DNA of 64,000 bases, from contig CM032232.1 in NCBI GenBank assembly GCA_019009955.1, positions 137,354,001 to 137,418,000 of the forward strand, written 5' to 3'. The notes below the pieces were generated by a model that ran no database searches, was not told the DNA's origin, and saw nothing but the letters and a program-made list of their open reading frames with translations. Origin of the DNA: Riptortus pedestris (Eukaryota > Arthropoda > Insecta > Hemiptera > Alydidae). Both the position numbers and the translations under genes were made by a program. Positions 21,493 to 32,425 of this stretch are shown one piece after another (positions within the stretch are counted from its first letter, which is position 1; each line of letters begins with the position of its first letter).

Positions 21493-22300
21493 GTCCGTCA
21501 CGCAGGGGCTGCGTAAACTAAGCAGATTTCCTATGAGAAGTTTAGCAATAGAGAAATCTGCATACTGGTAACACAACACCTCCATTATTAAATACAAACG
21601 GTAATGAGAAATCTTTCAGTTAATTTTTATAAACTCCCAACTGAAACGGCTTCTGAATTGTACGAATAATTTATATTTTAATAACTCAAATTTTAGTAGT
21701 ACAAGAACTAAAGAAGGGGGGGGGTGGATGAACAGAACGTATTTGCATAAATCTCACAAAGTAACGAAGGCTAGGCAAGGTTAGAAACGAAGGTTAGGAA
21801 GGTTATGATAGAATCTTCCGCCAGAGCCGAGACTTACGAAAACGGCCGAACTAACCCGAACAACACCCGACCATAGACTTCATAAAAATGCAAATATCTC
21901 GGTTAATATTCAAGATAGAGAATAAGTGTATATAACAATATTTATAGTAAATTTAATTTGCAATAGGATTGGTTTTATATTTTTTTTCGATCCAATGCAT
22001 AATAACGAAGATATTTCGAATTTTCGAAAATCCCCCCTCTAAACCCCCCCTCCCTCTGGTACGATTTCAGCCATTAACGAACTTCATCTGTCTTTTTACA
22101 TAAAACGGTTAATTATCGAGTTTTGTAACGATCAAACAAAAATTGCGACCGCTAGGGCGTTAAGAGACAAATATATATATATATAATTTTGAACGGACCT
22201 CATTTTCATCATCTCCTGGGTAGGATCCATGGACATTTGAAGGAATTTTTCGAAACTCGCGTCATGAGTACGACCTCAATAGCTGATTTCCCTTAAGTGT
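21493..22300 (-). mobile_element. HLE, near complete
   Basis: GTCCGTCACGCAGGGGCTGC opens it. A mixed variable segment (with CTAGGCAAGGTTAG repeats near 21770-21800) is followed by the body, a short (TA)n at 22171-22187 and the 5' module. The 5' palindrome is cut after TTCCCTTAAG at 22299, where LINE 3' sequence starts. Confidence 0.85.
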
Positions 22301-22384
22301 GAAATTGCTGTGATACTGTTTTACCCGTGAGAATACTGACGAACTTGAAATATTTTTAGGTATGCTGTAGACTTCTATTTTGTA

Positions 22385-22639
22385 TTATATGGTTTTGTAA
22401 ATGTTAATGTGTTTTAGATATTGGCTGCTGTCAGTTAATAGTACTGTCATATCGTGGGGTATGTGAAGGTTTTCTCGTTGGATGCAGTCTGTCAGTATGT
22501 GTTTTATCGTAAGGTATTTGTTGCAGTATTTGCATATAGGGTTATCAGTCCTTGTCATTAAGTGTCTATGTGTCAGGTATGTGTGGCCGATTCTGAGTCT
22601 GGCAAGAACTACTTCCTCCCGTCTAGTACTCCTATGGTC
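22385..22639 (-). pseudogene. LINE ORF2 C-terminal zinc-knuckle relic, longer copy
   Basis: About 84 open codons on the minus strand read TRREEVVLARLRIGHTYLTH, then NPICKYCN and TIKHILTDCI, ending NIYKTI and TAA. The same Cys-x2-Cys / His-x4-Cys domain as at 19912-20139, better preserved, with the upstream LARLRIGHT motif. The LINE 3' tail runs toward 22300. Confidence 0.82.
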
Positions 22640-22756
22640 TTAAATATCTACGTAAGATGTAATGAACTGTTTGGGACATAGTAGATGGGCTGCAGGGGGA
22701 GTAGCAAAAAAAGTCAATCCCCCTTAATGAAGAGTTACTTTAAAGAGAGAGAAAAA

Positions 22757-22807
<51 letters not shown>

Positions 22808-22810
<3 letters not shown>

Positions 22811-24142
22811 TAGCTCAGATACCCGGCTTCGCCCGAGAATTGATATGAGGCTAAATGGTGATGGTATTTTATTGGCAAGGCTTTACTTTGCGCAATATTT
22901 TGACATTTACCCGTCCCAGTGTTTAGGGTTAATACCCGTTGTTAGCATTTGTTAATAATAAAATTAATTTTTTATGTAAGTCTTCACTGTCCTCCAAATT
23001 GTCATATTTCCCGTCTCCTCTGCATTATGCATAGATTTCAGCTATTAAGGACAAAATGTTAACATTGATTTGAATTAATTTTTCCAGCTGAGGTACCTGA
23101 TAGTTCAAATAGAAATGAATTGTTGAGCATATTAATATTTCTACGCAAATTACTTGCTCCACACATTGTTCCTGGAGAAATGTATAAAAAAAAAAAAATT
23201 AATTTAAATAACAAAGTAAGCAACTTTTGTTATGTGCATGTTTGTCGAAAAACAAATAGACAATGAAATATCGCGAATTTTCATTTCAGGCCTCCCTTAT
23301 AACCCCCACTCCCGTTCTAACCTAAACATTTTAATATAGCTTATAATCATGGAAGATTTAATGCTAATTGACATACCGAGTTTTGTTAAGTTCGGTTCAA
23401 TCGTTAGCGCCCAATAATATAGTTGACTCCCGCTTTAGTTTATAGTGTATTTCTCGTTTATACATTGTTAAAAGACAAAAATGAATATCACAAAAGTTAC
23501 TCTAAATAACAAAATAAACAACTTTTGTTATGTTCATATTTGCCGAAAAACGAATAGAAAACGAAATACCGCTATTTTAAATTCAGGCCTCCCATACAAC
23601 CCCCACTCCTGCCCGTCCCTAGAAATGTTGGTATGGCTTATTATAATGAAAGTGTTAGTGCTATTACACATACCGAGTTTTATTTATTTCGGTTGGGTCT
23701 TTTGTCCCAAATAAAATTGTTCTCTTCTACAATAGGTTTTAGCGAATATATCGTTTATAATTCAGTATACGAAAAAAGTGTATATAATAAAAGTTACTCT
23801 AAATAACAAAATAAACAACTTTGGTTATGTTCATATTTGCCGAAAAACCAATAGGAAACGAAATATCGCTATTTTTAATTTCAGGCTTTCCTTATAAACC
23901 CCACTCCTGTTCGTCTCAGAGGATATTAATATAACCTAAAGTCTAAGTTGGGTTAGTAGTAATAAACATACCAAGTTTCATAAAATTCGGTTCAGCCGTT
24001 TATGCGTGAAAAAGTAACAAACAAACAAACAAACACACACGAAAGAAACAAAATGCAGTTATGGTGTCTATGACATGTGAAATGAAAGGTTATCGTGAAA
24101 ACTCGCGAAAAAAATCAATGTACAGACAGAGGTTACAATTTT
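22808..24142 (+). mobile_element. CCCGG-family element, longest copy
   Basis: The head TACTAGCTCAGATACCCGGC follows (TA)n at 22758-22807. The other end CAGACAGAGGTTACAATTTT leads into (TA)n at 24141-24214. Three internal units start near 23207, 23504 and 23803 (spacing about 297 and 299). Each carries GCCGAAAAACGAATAG and CAACCCCCACTCCTGCCC-type motifs. A CAAACAAACAAACAAAC block lies near 24018. No ORF of transposase size. Confidence 0.88.
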
Positions 24143-24161
24143 ATATATATATATATACATA

Positions 24162-24214
<53 letters not shown>

Positions 24215-24219
<5 letters not shown>

Positions 24220-24596
24220 CCTGAGCTAGGCTAGTAGCTCCCATAGTAATTAGGGGGGTTTATTCGAAGATGGTGCCTTTGCCCCAGCCCCATCTGTTTA
24301 CTATTCAAAGCCAACCCTTTCATTTAAAATACATTTATCTCGTGGGGAGGACTGTCATACCAAATATATGCGCTGTTCCTCTTTATTCATGAATAGAGTG
24401 AGTTATTGCCGGGAGAAGTGTCGAATCCCCTATCACGATTATAGTTTGAATAGTAGGGCAAAAAAAAAAAAAGTTTGCTACGAAACGTGAAAGACAAGTA
24501 GACACACCATAAGATATTGTAAGTCAGATTATAAAATAAAAATGCGATTGACAACCTAAGATTAAGAAATTGTGACCAATCAATGAAAAGTATCCG
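24215..24596. other. Unassigned stretch
   Basis: Non-repetitive within the window, with no convincing frame. Confidence 0.35.
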
Positions 24597-24957
24597 GGTT
24601 CTGTGTAAACTAAGCAGATTTCCCTCGAGTCGGATTGTTACGCCGATTTCATCTCAAATTAGGTATTCTATTTCTCCACTGATAATTAGGCTATGAAACT
24701 GTAACGTCAAATTTAAGTTGACATAAAACGAGTTGTCATACAATTGCTATAAAGGCTAAAAACCAAAAAAAAAATAGAAATAACTTTTAAAAAATTTTGA
24801 AATTAGAGAAATTTTATATAGAACAGAAATTCTCGAACGGACCTCATTTTCGTCATCTACTAGGTATGATCGATGGACATTTGAAGAAAAATTTCGAAAA
24901 TTCCGTCATGAGTACAACCTCAATAGCTGATTTTCCCTAAGGGAAAACTGCTAAAAA
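24597..24957 (-). mobile_element. HLE, internally deleted
   Basis: The 3' subterminal part GTGTAAACTAAGCAGATTTC and a short variable segment join the 5' module (CATCTACTAGGTATGATCG, type B) at about 24830. The TA tract and body are gone. It ends GGGAAAACTGCTAAAA. Confidence 0.7.
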
Positions 24958-24987
24958 GTGGACGTTAATAAATAATAATAATAATAC
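24956..24987 (+). mobile_element. SINE 3' tail fragment
   Basis: AAGTGGACGTTAATAAATAA and ATAATAATA are the last 30 bp of the SINE, isolated between HLE pieces. A second HLE 5'-module scrap (TAGGATTGATGGACAATTG) follows to about 25030. Confidence 0.65.
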
Positions 24988-25030
24988 TAGATAGGATTGA
25001 TGGACAATTGAGGAAAGCTTTCGAAAATAA

Positions 25031-25392
25031 AATCATCAAGCTCAAATCACATTTTGCATTAGGGATATATGCTATATTAAGAAATAATCCAAGTAAAATT
25101 AGTGGAGAGTAGAAAGAACGGAAGAGTTAGAGAGGCAGAATTAAAAACGACGCCCTGAAAGGGTTAATTGCCTCGTTTTGACACTGAATCACTAACTACC
25201 CATCAGAGCTGGCTTTCATTGTCACTCCTAAATACCTTCTTAGATTAGAGCCTTTGTCTCTCCTCATTATGGATTCACATGGACAGTCTAGCTCTTGACA
25301 TTTGAGTAAATGCACATGTACCTACTACCTTCCATTCTTTTGCACAATAGTTGTAGTGACAAAAATTACCAAGTACACTCGTACTTTTGGCA
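25031..25392. other. Unassigned stretch, possible retroelement scrap
   Basis: On the minus strand RRYLGVTMKASSDG (about 25205-25245) weakly resembles the YLGV block of some reverse transcriptases. I do not consider it sufficient for a call. Nothing else seen. Confidence 0.25.
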
Positions 25393-25393
25393 T

Positions 25394-25514
25394 ATTAGCA
25401 GATTTCCCTTAAGGAAAATCAGCGATTGAGGTCGTACTCATGACGCGATTTTCGAAAATTTCCTTCAAATGTCCATCGATCCTACCCAGGAGATGACGAA
25501 AATGGGGTCCGTTC

Positions 25515-25572
<58 letters not shown>

Positions 25573-26838
25573 TAGCTCAGATACCCGGCTTCGCCCGGGA
25601 ATTCATCTGAGGCTGAATGGTGATGGTATTTTTTAGCAGGCTTTACATTGCACAATATTATGACATTTACCCGTCCCAGTTTTTAAGATTGATACCCATC
25701 TTTGCCGTGGATTTGCTAATAATAGAATTATTTGTTCGATAAGGCTTCACAGTCTTCGATATTTTTATATTTCCCGTCTCTTATACATGTAAATATGGTG
25801 AATTTTTATTTCAGGCCTCCCTTTTAACCCCCCTCCCGTTCGAACCTAAAAATTTTAATATAACTTATAATCATGAAAGAATTAATGCTAATTGACATAC
25901 CGAGTTTTGTTAAGTTCGGTTCAGCCGTTAGTGCCCGCTAAAGTTTTAACGTATAACTCATTTATACTTAGGTATACGACAAAAGTGTATATAACAAAAG
26001 TTACTCCAAATAATAAAATAAAAAACTTTTGTTATGTGCATATTTACCGAAAAACCAATAGAAAACGAAATATCGCTATTTTTAATTTCAGGCTTCCCTT
26101 ATAACCCCCACTCTTGTTCGTCTCAGAGAAAATTAATATAGCCTAAAGTCTAAGTTGGGTTAGTAGTAATATACATACCAAGTTTCATAAAATTCGGTTC
26201 AGCCGTTTATGCGTGAAAATGTAACAAACAAACAAACAAACAAACATACACGAAAGAAACAAAATGCAGATATGGTGTCTATGACATGTGAAACGAAAAG
26301 TTATCGTGAAATTTCGCGAAAAAAATCAATGTACAGACAGAGGTTACAATTTTATATATATATATATATAGATGTATATATATATATATATATCTGTTAA
26401 TACTCTAGCGGTCGGAAGTTTTGTTTGATCGTTGCCAAACTCGATATTTAAACGTTTTATGCGAAACGACAGATCAAGTTCGTTAATGGCTGAAATCGGA
26501 CCAGTGGAAGGGGGGGGAGGTTTAGAGGGGGGATTTTCGAAAATTCGTAATATCTCCGTTACCATACTTCGGATCACAAAAGTGTATAATACCAATCTTA
26601 TTGTAAATTAAATTTACTATAAATATTGCTCTATGCATTTATTCTCTATCTTGAATATTAACCGAGATATTGGCATTTTTATTAAATTTTGGGGCGATAA
26701 CGTAGGACGGAGTTTCCCGCTAAAAGCTAGTTCGTCCCTTGGCCGTAACTGTTCGGCTCTCGTATGGAGATTTCTCTATTGTATAACTTCACGTGGGAAA
26801 TCTGCTTAGTTTACGAAGCCCCTGCGTGACGGACTTTT
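25394..26838 (+). mobile_element. HLE with a CCCGG element in its TA tract
   Basis: The 5' end and module (type A) occupy 25394-25518 and (TA)n 25519-25569. The CCCGG element occupies 25570-26353. A second TA tract at 26354-26392 is followed by the body from CTGTTAATACTCTAGCGG, the G-rich block at 26505-26532, the GGGGCGATAACG variant and the 3' end CCCCTGCGTGACGGAC at 26838. Removing the insert restores a normal copy of about 660 bp. Confidence 0.9.
25570..26353 (+). mobile_element. CCCGG-family element inside an HLE TA tract
   Basis: Head TACTAGCTCAGATACCCGGC and end CAGAGGTTACAATTTTATA. About two internal units. The CAAACAAACAAACAAACA block lies near 26225-26245. No coding frame. Confidence 0.88.
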
Positions 26839-26847
26839 AACATATTC

Positions 26848-26948
26848 AGCTATTGAGGTTGTACTCATAGCGCGATTTTCGAAGTTTTTCTTCAAATGTC
26901 CATCAATCCTACCCAGGAGATGACGAAAATGAGGGCCGTTCAAATCTC

Positions 26949-27025
<77 letters not shown>

Positions 27026-27495
27026 CTGTTACCACCCTAGCGGTCGCAATCTTTACCAAACTTGATATATAATCGTTTTATACAGAAAGGCAGATCAAGT
27101 TCGTTAACGGCTGAAATCGGGACAGGGGAGGGGGTGTTTAGAGGGGGAGAATTTCGAAAATTCTTAATATCTCCGTTATTATGCGTCGGATCGAAAAATC
27201 GTATAGATCCAATCATATTGAAAATGTAATGTTCTATAAATGTTGATATGACCATTTTTTCACTGTCGTGATTATTAACTGAGATATTTGCATTTTTTAG
27301 TTTTCGGTTTCAGTAAAGCCCCACTCCTACTCATCTCATATTAACAATATTCTATTATGTTATGAAGCATTTTATTTGAAGCTTAAATACCAAATATGGT
27401 TCTCATTTAAATTTTTAATTTTTGAGATAAATGCTAAAACGTGATGTACTTGGGAAATCTGCTTAGTTAACGCAGCCCCTGCGTGACGGACTTTT
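26848..27495 (+). mobile_element. HLE in direct tandem with the previous copy
   Basis: The 5' module starts at TTCAGCTATTGAGGTTG without the left half of the palindrome, only about 10 bp after the preceding 3' end. (TA)n lies at 26950-27021, the G-rich block near 27122-27150, then the body and the CCCCACTCCTACTCATCTC variant. It ends CAGCCCCTGCGTGACGGAC. Confidence 0.88.
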
Positions 27496-27563
27496 CAACA
27501 AATTTATTTCAAACGTCCATCGATCCTAAACAGGATATGACGAAAATGAGTACCTTTGAAAAT

Positions 27564-27601
<38 letters not shown>
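27496..27601 (+). mobile_element. Third tandem HLE 5' module ending in (GT)n
   Basis: Immediately after the previous 3' end, AAACGTCCATCGATCCTAAA and GACGAAAATGAG continue a 5' module. It ends in TATATATG and a (GT)n tract at about 27568-27601 instead of TA. The body is missing. Confidence 0.75.
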
Positions 27602-27602
<1 letters not shown>

Positions 27603-27625
27603 CGGCGTTTTACTTCCGTTTTAAA

Positions 27626-27709
27626 TTATTTTCTTTGGTCCGTCAGTAGTCTGCAGTCATAGAGCAAGTGTCTGTAAGTCTGTTGAGTAGTAAAGTTCCA
27701 GTAGTAACA
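27626..27709 (-). pseudogene. Third LINE zinc-knuckle scrap
   Basis: Twenty-seven codons read CYYWNFTTQQTYRHLLYDCR and LLTDQRK followed by TAA. The spacing of C, H and C matches the two better LINE relics, with the second Cys changed to Trp. Confidence 0.5.
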
Positions 27710-27729
27710 ATTTTGTTGATCTGATAATA

Positions 27730-27825
27730 AGGTCAAAACACCTCCACTCTTAATACTTCATTTATTAACTGCAGAGTACTTTCGGGGCGAACCGTCCCAT
27801 CTTCAGTGCTCCGTGACACAAAAAT
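27730..27825 (+). mobile_element. Foldback family 2, single arm
   Basis: GGTCAAAACACCTCCACTCT, AATACTTCATTTATTAACTG and CGGGGCGAACCGTCCCATC match an arm of the foldback at 61966-62224. A partial inverse arm lies at 29566-29613, so the element may have been split by later insertions. Confidence 0.7.
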
Positions 27826-27908
27826 TAATATAAATAAATGCTTTTTGAACCCACGTGTAACATAAATAAATAAATATCATAATCAATAAACAGTAGTCAA
27901 CGAATTAA

Positions 27909-28520
27909 AAGTCCGTCACACAGGGGCTGCGTTAACTTAGCAAATTTCCCACGAGTGCCACGTATTTGCATTTATCTCAAAACTTAAAAGTTCAATGAGA
28001 ACAATATTTGGTATTTAAGCTTCAAATAAAGTGCTTCATAACATAATATAATAGAATAACATAATAGAATATTGAAAATAAGAGATGAGTAGGAGTGGGG
28101 CTTTACTGAAGACCGAAAATTAAAAATGCAAACTCTCAGTTAATAATCAAGATAAAGAAAAAATGTACATAACAACATGTATAGAACATTACATTTGCAA
28201 TAAGATTGGTTTAATTGAATTTTTTGATCCGAAGTATAATAAAGGAGATATTAAGAATTTTCGAAATTCTCCCCCTCTAAACCCCCCTCCCCCTGGTCCG
28301 ATTTCAGCCATTAACGAACTTGGTCTTTTGTTTTTTATAAAACGATTATATATGAAGTTTGGTAACGATCAAACAAAAATTACGACCGGTAGAGCGGTAA
28401 CAGACAGATATATAGATAGATAGATTAAATAGGATCGATGGACATTTGAAGAAAAATTTCGAAAATTCCGTCATGAGTACAACCTCAATAGCTGATTTCC
28501 CTTAAGGGAAATCTGCTAAA
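27909..28520 (-). mobile_element. HLE, complete but TA-poor
   Basis: GTCCGTCACACAGGGGCTGC, the long-type start (GAGTAGGAGTGGGGCTTTAC), body and C-rich block (28270-28300) lead to GATATATAGATAGATAGATT in place of a TA tract. A type-B-like 5' module and an intact palindrome follow. It lies between the two arms of foldback family 2. Confidence 0.88.
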
Positions 28521-28621
28521 AGTTATATAATATATGCATAATTTAATAGTTATTTAGTAAATAGTTTTACATTATATATATTTGTTTTTAACTTTTTATT
28601 GCGTTGACTACGTTTTATTGA

Positions 28622-29520
28622 CTACTAGCGCGTGTTGCTACGCCACCAACTAAAATACTATTAAGATAAATATGTATGTAATAAGAGTTACTCTAAATAT
28701 CAAATAAACATCTTTTGTTACGTGCCCGTTCGCCAAAAAACAATAGGAAACGAAATATGACGATTTTTTATTTCTTGCCTCCTAACAACCCCCACTCCTG
28801 TTCGTTCCTAAAAATGTTAATATAGCTTATAGTCAAAAATACGGAGTTTCATTGTTTTCGATTTAGTCTTTCGTGTCCTATAACATTCATGACCCCTTCT
28901 ATAGTTTTTCGAGTATACCTCATTAATACTTCGTTATACGGCAAATGTGCACATAACAAAAGTTACTTTAAATAAAAAAAAACAAACAACTTTTGTTATA
29001 TGCACGTTTGCTAAAAAATGAAGTTTACGAAATATCGCGATTTTATATTTCGCACCTCTCCTACAACCCCCACTCCTGTTCGTACCTCGACATTTTAATA
29101 TAGCTTATAATCAGGGATATGTTAATACCAAATCACATACGGAGTTTCGCTTAGTCCGGTTGAGTCTTTTGTGCCATATAAAATTGTTTACTCCCACTAT
29201 AGTTATTAGCGTATAAATTATTAATACTTAGGTATACGACAAAAGGGTATAATACAAAAGTTACTCTAAATAACGAAATTAACAACTTTGATTATGTGCA
29301 TATTTGCCGAAAAACCAATATGAGACTAAATATCACTATTTTTAATTTCAGGCCTCCCTTATAACCCCCACTCCTGTTCGTGTCAGAGAATACTAATATA
29401 GCCAGAAACCTAGCTTGAGTTAGTAGAAATATACATACCAAGTTTCATAAAATTCGGTTAAGCCGTTTATAGTCTATAAAGGACATACAAACAAACATTC
29501 ATTTTTATATATGAGAAGAT
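28622..29520 (+). mobile_element. CCCGG-related element with a different head
   Basis: It begins TACTAGCGCGTGTTGCTACG instead of the CCCGG head. Three internal units start near 28697, 28979 and 29266. It ends CATACAAACAAACATTC and TATATATGAGAAG. The internal units align with those at 22808-24142, but the ends are exchanged. Confidence 0.65.
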
Positions 29521-29565
29521 TATATTTATTTATATTTCATGTCGTTTCAAAAATGTAAATGTTGT

Positions 29566-29613
29566 GTCGCGGAGCACTGAAGATGGGATGGTTCGCCCCG
29601 AAAGTACCAAATA
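29566..29613 (-). mobile_element. Partial arm of foldback family 2
   Basis: GAGCACTGAAGATGGGATGG and TTCGCCCCGAAAGTACC are the inverse of 27775-27822. The outer part of the arm is missing, and HLE-like variable sequence follows directly. Confidence 0.65.
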
Positions 29614-29900
29614 TAGTTTTCATTGAATAGCTCTGTGAGAAATACATGGAAACGCATCAATTAAGATTTTACCTTGTTGCTCGAAAATATTTATTTGATC
29701 TTTACCGCACTCAATATTTAATCGTTTAATTTCGCTCAATTGTTCATATTCGTCTGTGGCTGAAACCGTACCAAAAATCTAAACAGCTGATCGGAGCCTG
29801 GGGTTTAGGGGGCTGGAATTCGATAATTCAAAATATCTTCTTTATTTCCAATGAAAAACCAGTAAGTTGAAAATCTGCTTAGTTTACGAAGCATCTGCGG

Positions 29901-29945
<45 letters not shown>
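29614..29945 (+). mobile_element. HLE fragments and (GT)n tract
   Basis: Variable and body scraps (CAAATATAGTTTTCATTGAA, GTGGCTGAAACCGTACC) are followed by a 3' subterminal scrap AAATCTGCTTAGTTTACG near 29872. A (GT)n tract lies at about 29902-29944. Confidence 0.55.
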
Positions 29946-29946
<1 letters not shown>

Positions 29947-30660
29947 GTGCTAGCTGTGTATGAGTTAACACAACGATATATTCTCCATTTGTAGACTGTA
30001 TAAACGATCCTAAATAAACAGTTGTGCCACTCTTTCTGTTAAATTTGTTTCAGTATACCAATCTAACTTTCTTTTCATCATTGACAATATTATTATTTAT
30101 CTCTCTGGCCGTAGAGATACAGAGGCTAATACAATTTCATTTTGTTAATTACAGAATATAACCTAAAACCTAAATAAATATGCAAATCCCAATATCATCA
30201 ATATATACAGATATTAAAGGAAGGAATATTATATTTGGGGATAAGTTAATCTAAATGTTCAAATAGAAGAACGAGAGAGAGGGGAGTAATTTAATCGGAT
30301 AAAACGTTTTTGAATTCCAGTATATTCCTCAGAGAGATTGACAAAATATACAAAAATCTTTCTTTACAACTAATAAAAGCCAATATCTAAAAGTTTATCC
30401 TTGTTTTTATTTTAAACGGGATTAAATTGATTTTGAGCGTCTGTTAATAAAGTTCAGAAAATTTTTTTCCGTATTTATTACTGTTGCCCACTTGATCCCT
30501 AAATGTTCTTCAACAAAAAAAAAAAAAAAAAAAAGAAAAGAAAAAAGAATGTATTTTTGAGAGTTCAATAAAAAGTTTAGACAATATTATCTGGCTTATA
30601 AAAAAACGTTGATACTCAATTCGCATTTATGTTTTAAATTCTTACAGTATATTCCCCTAT
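29946..30660. other. Unassigned A+T-rich stretch
   Basis: Contains a poly-A run with AAAAG interruptions at about 30515-30548. Otherwise I see nothing I can name. Confidence 0.35.
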
Positions 30661-31258
30661 AGGTTGTACTCATGATTCGATTTTCGAAAAATTTCCACAA
30701 ATGACCATCCGTCTTAGCAAGGTGATGACGAAAATAAGGTCTAATCAAAATTATATATATATACATACATTTTTTATCTAGCTAAGGTACCCGGCTGAAT
30801 TCTGACCAGTAGAACGGAGGGAGTTTAATGGGGGAATATCGAACTATCTCCATTATTGTGCTTAAAAAGATTCTATTGAACCAATCTTATGAAAAATATA
30901 TATATATATATATATAACAACAGTTATAGGTAATTAAATGTATAATATCATTGGATCTGGAAAAGTTTTCCATCGGACTTATAATGACGCAGATATTTGA
31001 AATTTTCGCAATTCCTCTCTCCACCCAGTCCGATTTCAGCTGTTAACGAAGCTAATCTTTAGTTTTACATAAAAAGCTTATATAACGAGTTTGGTACGAT
31101 ACGACTAAAATTGCGACCGCTAGAACGGTAACAGACAATTATATATATAATTTTGAATGAATTTCGTTTTCGCCATCTACATTTGAGGAAATGCATCGAA
31201 AATCCCATCATGAATACAACCTCCATAGCTAATTTCTCTCAGGGGAAATCTGTAAAAT
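30661..31258. mobile_element. HLE fragments with CCCGG vestige
   Basis: A forward 5' module lies at 30661-30752. TATCTAGCTAAGGTACCCGG at about 30775 is the remnant of a CCCGG head in its TA position, followed by a forward body scrap. A reverse HLE body and 5' module occupy about 30900-31258, ending GGGGAAATCTG. Confidence 0.65.
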
Positions 31259-31265
31259 ATAGTAT

Positions 31266-31356
31266 ACTAGCTTAGGTACCCTGCTTCGCCCGGGAAATCA
31301 TTTGGGGCTGAATGATAATGGTATTTTTTGGGGCTTTACTTTGTACAATATATAAT
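31266..31356 (+). mobile_element. CCCGG head fragment
   Basis: TACTAGCTTAGGTACCCTGC, CCCGGGAAATCATTTGGGGC and a TTTACTTTGTACAATAT stretch are the first about 90 bp of the family. The rest is absent and an HLE 3' end follows. Confidence 0.75.
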
Positions 31357-31365
31357 CAAAAAAGT

Positions 31366-31562
31366 CCGTCACGCAGGGGCTGCGTAAACTAAGCAGATTT
31401 CCCACGTGAAGTTTTACAATAGAGAAATCTGCCCAATAACAACAGTAGTAGTAAGGAATATCTAAACCTATTCACGAGGAACGAATAGTTACCGAACGGC
31501 CGCCCTAGCTCTCGGCGGAGAGTCCCAAAAATTGCCGACTCCGGGATGGATGGATGGATGAC

Positions 31563-31624
<62 letters not shown>

Positions 31625-31640
31625 GAACGGACCTCATTTC
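31366..31640 (-). mobile_element. HLE with most of the body deleted
   Basis: The 3' end and the GGACGAATAG / CTCTCGGCGGAGAGTCC variable segment run directly into (TA)n at 31563-31619. Then comes the start of the 5' module (TTTTGAACGGACCTCATTT), cut at 31638. Confidence 0.82.
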
Positions 31641-31985
31641 AGAAACAGCACATTTTATTGAAAAATGCTGCGATATAAAAGTTGTAGTCAACAAAATTAT
31701 CTTTCAAACAAGTGTACGGGGAAAGGAATGTATTTTCAATTTAAAAAATTAAAAAAAAAAAAAAAACATTTAGAGGCAATCCTTGGGATATAAACACACG
31801 ATGCACTCAAAATTTAGAGGCAATGCTTGGATTATATGAACTTATTTACTTTTAGATTAGTATAAAATGTGAACACTTGCGTGTATGCTGTCTAATTTTT
31901 TTTAACATATTATGAAACTTTATTTTGGTGATAAAGATGGATGCTCTGGACAGCGACAATCATGACATGGAACCTAATTAAGAAT

Positions 31986-32265
31986 GACTCGTTGGACTAT
32001 GCAACTTTGGTTAAACTACTTGTCAAAGATTTGGAATGCTGTCAGGAAAATTCTACAAAACTGTTTGATGAAATCAGAATTGCATGAAATTTAAGATAAT
32101 GAAAACGTTAGGGCTAGGATCAAGCACCTAGACGTCCGAAGATGTTTCATTCGGGATCTACTTAAGAGGATTGAAGTAAATGTCGAATATTGTCCTTCGG
32201 AAGAAAATGAAACAGATTTTTTACTACTGTTTCGTCGGAAATTCTTGTTCTGTAGCCAAAAATAG
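31986..32265 (+). pseudogene. Copia-type RNase H C-terminal relic
   Basis: Two blocks in the same forward frame, separated by stop codons near 32085-32097, align with the end of the Copia polyprotein. The first is VKLLVKDLECCQENSTKLF (W+..LL.DL.C....T.LF type). The second is NVRARIKHLDVRRCFIRDLL followed by RIEVNVEYCPSEEN (RTKHIDVRYHFIRDLV..GEI..EYCPTEEN type). The LTKPL motif is gone. It sits between the 5' ends of two HLEs in opposite orientation. No LTR recognised. Confidence 0.78.
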
Positions 32266-32327
32266 AAATATCCATTCGTTACGGATGATGTTCTCACAAC
32301 ACGCGCGTGTATGTTTTCTATTTTCAG

Positions 32328-32350
32328 AAATCAGCTGAGGTCCGTTCAAA

Positions 32351-32425
<75 letters not shown>

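Noticed and set aside
27777..27822. Functional hammerhead ribozyme
   Set aside because: The CTGAAGA...GAAA core is present, but I could not place stem III, a UH cleavage site and a pairing stem I. Kept only as a question.
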